DNA of 64,000 bases, taken from assembly GCA_037953745.1 (NCBI GenBank), contig JBAKBP010003126.1, positions 96,071-160,070 of the forward strand. The letters are read 5' to 3'. Under the pieces are notes generated by a model, which was given only the letters and a program-made list of their open reading frames with translations, was not told the DNA's origin and did not search any database. Position numbers and translations under genes: made by a program. Below are positions 59,060 through 64,000 of this stretch, piece after piece (position 1 is the first letter of the stretch; each line of letters begins with the position of its first letter). This stretch comes from Lithodes maja. Taxonomy: Eukaryota > Arthropoda > Malacostraca > Decapoda > Lithodidae.

Positions 59060-62000
59060 GTGCACATAGTACTCCAAACAATCCCTCCCCAATCTTGTTT
59101 GCAAATATCCAAGGCCTAAAAAATAGAACCACGAACAAAGTACCATTTATTAGGGGCCTGCTAGAAGGAAACGCTATATTTGCGGCTCTCACAGAAACTC
59201 ACATTAAAGATCAGGAAGATAGTGAGGTATGGATTCCTGGTTACAACCTACATAGGGCGGACAGAACGCATAGATCACATGGAGGTGTAGCCTTGTACAT
59301 TCATGACTCGCTGATATGTACTGAATTCCTAAATAACAGTAATGAAGTGGTGGAAATACTTGGAGTTAAAATAGTATCCCTAAATTTAGCAGTTATTGTT
59401 ACATACAGGCCTCCAGACTCATCCCTAGAAGAATTCAAAATCCAGCTCAACAAAATAAAATCAGAAGTGGAAACCCTGGGGAACCCAACACCAAATATTA
59501 TATGGCTAGGAGACTTTAACCTACCAAACATTAAATGGAGACAACTAGAATACCAGTTAGTGGCAAACAACACCGGAGAAACAAATACAAATACGAGAGA
59601 GCTTTTTGAACTTTGCGATTTTTTTAGTCTTACCCAGCATATTGCTGAACCCACACAGGAAAACAATACCTTAGACCTGGTCTTCACTAACAATGACTCT
59701 CTAGTACACAGCATTAACATATCGGACACAACATACTCAGATCATAAATTAATTGAGATCAAAACAACCTTAGCAAGTGTACAGACAACCTCAGAATCGA
59801 GAACAAAAACCGGCCCCTTCAGTAAATTTAACTTCAATAACAAAAACATTAGGTGGGAAGAGGTAAATCAAGAAATGGAGGAAATAGACTGGGAAGATTT
59901 AATGAATAACCTGACACCAGCAGAATGTCAGAATGTCAGTCCTAATAACAGAAACCATGACCCAAATCTGTAGCCACCATATACCTGCAAGACAAACAAG
60001 ACGAAGAAGCAAACAAGATCGGGAAAGGAGGGGGCTGTACAGAAGAAGAAAATTACTCTCACAAAGACGCACACATCAAAATCTACAGGATAGGCAAAAG
60101 GCCGAAATAGATATAGAGAAATTGTGGAAATTGAACAAAGGCTAAGAATATCATATGAACTACAACATATGGAAGAGGAGAGGAAAGCTATTGCAGGTAT
60201 AAAGGAAAATTCCAAATACTTCTTTTCATACGCCAAAGAAAAGGCTAAAACAACATCAAACATCGGCCCACTGAGCAAAGGGGACGGCTCTTTCACAGGG
60301 GACAAACAGGAAATGAGCGAACTCTTAAGCAGGCAGTATGAAATGGCATTCAGTGAGCCTGATGAAACAAAAGTCATCAGAGACCAAAATATATTTTTCA
60401 TGGAAACCTCCCCCACGGAAACCCCCCAGATGCTGGATATTGATTTTGGTCCAAAAGACATAGAAGAGGCCATTTCCAATATGCCATCCCACTCTGCACC
60501 AGGCCCGGACTCATGGAACTCGATCCTAATGAAGAAATGTAAGGAAAACCTCTCAAAACCCCTGGCTATAATGTGGAGGAGTCTAGACACTGGTGACATA
60601 CCAGATAGCTTGAAAAATGCAATAATTGCCCCACTGCATAAAGGAGGGAGTAAAGCACTACCAAAAAACTACCGCCCGGTAGCTCTAACCTCTCACATCA
60701 TTAAAGTTTTCGAGCGAGTCCTGCGAAGCAAAATTTCAACATTCATGGAGGCAAATGAACTACACAACACCGGTCAACATGGGTTCACAGCGGGAAGATC
60801 ATGTCTCTCACAACTTTTGGAACACTATGACAAAATTCTTAAAGCGCTAGAAGAAAAGAAAAACGTGGATGTCATTTACACCGATTTTGCTAAGGCATTT
60901 GATAAATGTGACCATGGTATAATAGCCCACAAACTGAAAGCAAAAGGTATAACTGGGAAAATCGGACGGTGGATATACAATATCCTCGTAAACCGAAAAC
61001 AATCAGTAGCAGTAAACCAAGTCACATCTGAGCCTTTGGATGTCAAAAGCTCAGTGCCCCAAGGAACAGTGCTAGCGCCCCTTCTGTTCCTCATACTAAT
61101 TTGCGACATAGATAGCAACACCAGACACAGTACGGTGTCGTCTTTTGCTGATGACACAAAATTAAGCAAGATAGTAAACACACAAGAGGACACGGGCCGA
61201 CTGCAGGAAGACATGAATGTAGTGTTCCAGTGGACCAGGGAAAACAACATGCAATTCAATGAAGACAAATTCCAATTAATACGGTACGGAGATAATAATG
61301 GTGTTAAAGAAATTACAAATTGCTTAACAGAATCTAACCACATAATAGAACGGAAAGACAGTGTGAAAGACCTTGGGGTATGTCTGAAAATATGGGTTTC
61401 AAAGTACATAACCAGGTCAAAGTTGCGGCTGTGAAACGTCTAACGGGTTGGATTCTGCGTACTTTTAAAACACGCGGTGAATTACCTATGATAACGCTCT
61501 TCAAATCTCTAGTGCTACCGCGGCTTGAATACTGTAGTGTATTAACATCCCCATACAAAGCAGGTGAAATAAATGACGTAGAGAGTGTACAAAGAAATTT
61601 AACTTCGCATATAAGTTCGATAAAACAGCTACACTATTGGGAGCGTTTAAGAGCAGTGAATCTGTACTCACTGGAACGTAGAAGAGAACGTTACCTAATA
61701 ATATACACGTGGAAAATCGCAGAGGGTTTAGTACCAAACCTACATACTCCGATAGTCATGAAATTCAGTGATAGGAGAGGCTGGGAATGCAAAATCCCCC
61801 GGATGAATAACAGGGGTGCTAAGGACTCTCTGCGAGAGGGCTGGTTATCACACAGAGGCCCACGTCTCTACAACAAACTCCCACGGCGAGTAAGAGACAT
61901 GAGGGACGTCTCGTTAGACAACTTCAAGAGAGCCCTCGATGTCGAACTGCAAAAAGTGCCAGACGAGCCCATCCTCGCAAGGGAGCGAGCTGTCGTTTCA

Positions 62001-62063
62001 AACAGTCTACTGCACCAAATCACCACCCATAACGAGGGGCGTCACGCTCCTTGGTGCCGCTAG
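58954..62063 (+). pseudogene. LINE-A ORF2: APE endonuclease and reverse transcriptase
   Basis: Starts MADEDEETEGDGKAHRTPGA inside ORF1. Endonuclease: ILFANIQGLKNRTTNK, AALTETHIKDQEDSEVW, VIVTYRPPDSSLE, IIWLGDFNLPNIKW and YSDHKLIEI. A frameshift near 59970 separates it from the RT (60124-61434): MPSHSAPGPDSWNSILMKK, AIIAPLHKGGSKALPKNYRP, TGQHGFTAGRSCLSQLL, VIYTDFAKAFDKCDHGII (catalytic D), VPQGTVLAPLLFLILI and SSFADDTKLSKI. A second frameshift near 61400 leads to the C-terminal part (FKSLVLPRLEYCSV and KLPRRVRDM), ending APWCR and a TAG. Only two frameshifts disable it. Confidence 0.9.
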
Positions 62064-62105
62064 AAGAGTGGCGAACACATCAAAAGGTATCAAAAGGTAA
62101 AGGTA

Positions 62106-62177
62106 ATATACGTTTTATTAAATATACCTGGGATATTCTCGCTATCCAAGCAGCTCAGTTGAGGTTTTGTGAGTATC
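62106..62177. repeat. 72-bp block shared in inverted form with 54380-54455
   Basis: ATTAAATATACCTGGGATAT and TCTCGCTATCCAAGCAGCTC match the reverse complement of the pogo-like fragment at 54 kb. Probably part of a short dispersed DNA element whose ends I cannot define. Confidence 0.7.
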
Positions 62178-62430
62178 TATAGCCAAGGCCAAAGAGTAAC
62201 TCGTGTGACGCATGTCGAGTATGAGCATGCTGTACAGAACGCCCAGTCAGGCCCCACTCTCGCTAGGATCGTCAGGGCAGGAACTTTGGCTGTAGTCTGT
62301 GTAGAGTTTCCTAACTCAGTTTATGTGAACCGTTGTACTATAAGTATTATCATTATGTATTTTGTTTTCTTCTAAGTCAACGAGTTCTATTTTATATCAT
62401 TAGATATAAGTATTGTGTGTGGGACTTGTA
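62178..62430. other. Unassigned spacer before the candidate LTR
   Basis: No element recognised. Confidence 0.4.
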
Positions 62431-62431
62431 T

Positions 62432-64000
62432 GTAATGATGAGAGGAGGGATATTACGTGGCGTGGGGTCGGTGAGTGCGCCACGCGGGCCGGTAGGCCTA
62501 ATTCCCTCCTCCCTTCCTCCCTTTCAGCGCGTGGGAAGTTCTTTGTCAATCCCAGATTGAGAGAATATGACGTCATGACTGCCAGTGGGCGGTCCTTAGT
62601 GTTGCCGTTATGCTCGCTACGGGGCCGAGTATAAAAAGGGAGGTCTCGCCATTTTTAGATCAGAACTCATCAGGCAAAGCGACCTCTCATATCCCTTGCA
62701 ACTATCCATATTCTTCCGACTGATGTGAACTTTCTCTACTCTCTGAACAGCCTACCTTCTTCTCTTCTCGTCCCTGTGTAACCTCCATGACCCCTTTGGT
62801 GCAGATTTAGTCAGCCAAAGTATTATCGCTTGAGTTCTCACGAGATAAGTGCCTGTTAGATAGCCTATTTTTGGAAGGGTTAACTAGAATAGGATTGATT
62901 GATGTTTGTTGCACTCGTATATGCATTTCCCTGTGTGCGATTATTCATGTTCCTGTTTTCTGCTGGTTTAGGCAATGCTAGACTGGGATAGGGTTTCTCG
63001 AGTTGTGATTTCCTATGAGTGCTAGGTTGGTTGAACCAGCACAATTGCAACGGAGACGTGGGAAGCCTAGGGGGTCTTTTTGATTGTGTACCGTGGGAGT
63101 TTAGCACTGTGTTGCGAGTGAGGGCTTTTGCCTGTGCCACCCAACACTGTGCTATCTCATTTGCTTGACTTTGAGAGGATCGCCAGGAGAGAACCAGATA
63201 CTAGTGATCTGGATCTCTCAAGAGAGCATCCCGTCAATTACCGTAATTTGGCCGCACAGTCTTAAGGACCTCGCTAGGCTACGAGCCGCTTGCTCAGCCA
63301 TTGTCTCTTAACCTTAGATATCCCAGCTAGACTTTGCTCGACCAGCAGATACAGCATAGTATTGAAGCTTCTCCTTATGTATATTATTGTTTAAGCACTA
63401 TTGATTTCATGTGTGGCACGCTTAGCTACTTCAGAGATTAGTGGCCCACGAGCACAATCTTAGTAGGCTATTGCCAGTGCATTGTCGGAGTACTTCTTCT
63501 TAATGTTTGCCATATCCTATTGCTTATTCTTATAATTCTTCTTATGTCAATTTAAAGCCTTTAATTACCAGTGAGTTATTCATTAAATTGCTGTTCAAAA
63601 TCCGATACTTACTTCTTATGAGTATTCGAGAAGCATCTAACTTATCAGAAGATTCCTTGCTTGATGCTCGAGGACTATTGTTTAACGTAACGTAATAGTG
63701 CCGATCCGAAGTAGAGGGTGGAGGACTTCTTAAGTTCTTAGTTCAAGGGTGGATTACTTCGGCTTCGGCCAACACTATTCTTTAGTGTTGTAGTACTTTC
63801 TTCTTTGTTTGATTGTTGACCAGACTAGATAACTCCCGTCTTGCTATTAGTCTGTTGTGTGAAACGCTAGTACCGAGTTCTTGTATACCCCGTTATAGCA
63901 GATAGAACTCTGGAGGGTAGTGGCGTTTTTTGTTCGGCTGGCAGTACTCTGGGGTTGGGATCGTGTGTTTCCGTTGTGGCAGCGAGCCATACTCGAGTCC
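62432..64000 (+). mobile_element. Candidate LTR running to the window end
   Basis: A possible start is TGTAATGATGAGAGGAGGGA at 62432. A TATA-containing core promoter follows ~200 bp downstream, and then a long non-coding, CpG-containing stretch. The last bases include TGGCAGCGAGCC, which could be a primer-binding site, placing the LTR end near 63980. No second LTR or pol is visible in the window, so this cannot be proved here. It could instead be a host promoter and 5' UTR. Confidence 0.4.
62630..62662 (+). promoter_or_regulatory. TATA box with spaced initiator
   Basis: TATAAAAAGG at 62630 is followed ~30 bp downstream by TCAGA (62660-62664), matching the arthropod initiator TCAGT/TCAGA and its normal spacing. 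Upstream is GC-rich. It supports a transcription start near 62662 reading rightward. Confidence 0.65.

Larger units (their letters stand above)
57549..62105 (+). mobile_element. LINE-A copy 2, nearly full-length
   Basis: Two overlapping ORFs and a short repetitive tail (ATCAAAAGGTATCAAAAGGT) ending at ~62105. The 5' end is near or at 57549. A SINE-like element (57692-58128) interrupts ORF1. Compared with copy 1 it is well preserved, with a few frameshifts in ORF2. Clade: CR1/jockey group by endonuclease and RT motif style. Confidence 0.88.

Overview
This window is eukaryotic, repeat-dominated nuclear DNA. It contains nested non-LTR, LTR and DIRS retrotransposons, piggyBac, pogo/Tigger and MITE-type DNA elements, SINE-like elements and microsatellites, plus one split gene with intron signals. 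The mix (L2-like, RTE, CR1/L2-type and jockey-group LINEs, a DIRS1-type element, and a tRNA-headed SINE with an AATAGGTACC core) resembles decapod crustacean genomes. The decapod call is an inference from family resemblance; no host single-copy gene fixes the species.

Layout. 1-2.8 kb: a fold-back pogo/Tigger element, an L2-like LINE fragment and a MITE. About 2.8-27.3 kb is one minus-strand LINE (LINE-A) split by a nest of insertions. An RTE LINE (6495-26393, 11-bp target duplication and GATA tail) lies inside LINE-A. An LTR retrotransposon (6786-20355) and a reverse-oriented CR1/L2-type LINE (22507-25838) lie inside the RTE. An apparently intact piggyBac transposon (7474-11773) lies inside the 5' LTR. 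The uninterrupted 3' LTR carries the empty TTAA site. The LTR element has the pol order protease-integrase-RT-RNase H (Gmr1-like).

27.3-36.5 kb: an L2-like endonuclease fragment, a second RTE-like LINE, a broken second copy of the RTE, a SINE-like element, and LINE-B, whose first ~36 nt look like the 5' end of U4 snRNA. 36.5-44.7 kb: one DIRS1-type tyrosine-recombinase retrotransposon with ~300-bp inverted terminal repeats and an internal complementary region. Its interior is GC-rich and strikingly poor in A on the + strand. 44.8-47.8 kb: a three-exon minus-strand gene for a MADF/Myb-like protein, possibly the accessory gene of a truncated PIF/Harbinger element. 47.8-57.5 kb: AT-rich DNA with a dispersed GCGAGCGATAGCGAGC repeat, LINE tails, a tRNA-like sequence, SINEs, two fold-back inverted repeats, a Tigger MITE and a piggyBac MITE nested in another. 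57.5-62.1 kb: a near full-length plus-strand copy of LINE-A with a CCCH zinc-finger ORF1 overlapping ORF2. 62.4-64.0 kb: a probable LTR or promoter region running off the window.

Almost every coding sequence serves element mobility: target cleavage (APE endonucleases), reverse transcription, integrase, tyrosine recombinase or DDE transposase, and RNA packaging. Most are broken by frameshifts or stops. The piggyBac transposase is the clear exception. Insertion order can be read directly: LINE-A is oldest, then RTE, then the LTR element and the CR1/L2 LINE, with piggyBac youngest.
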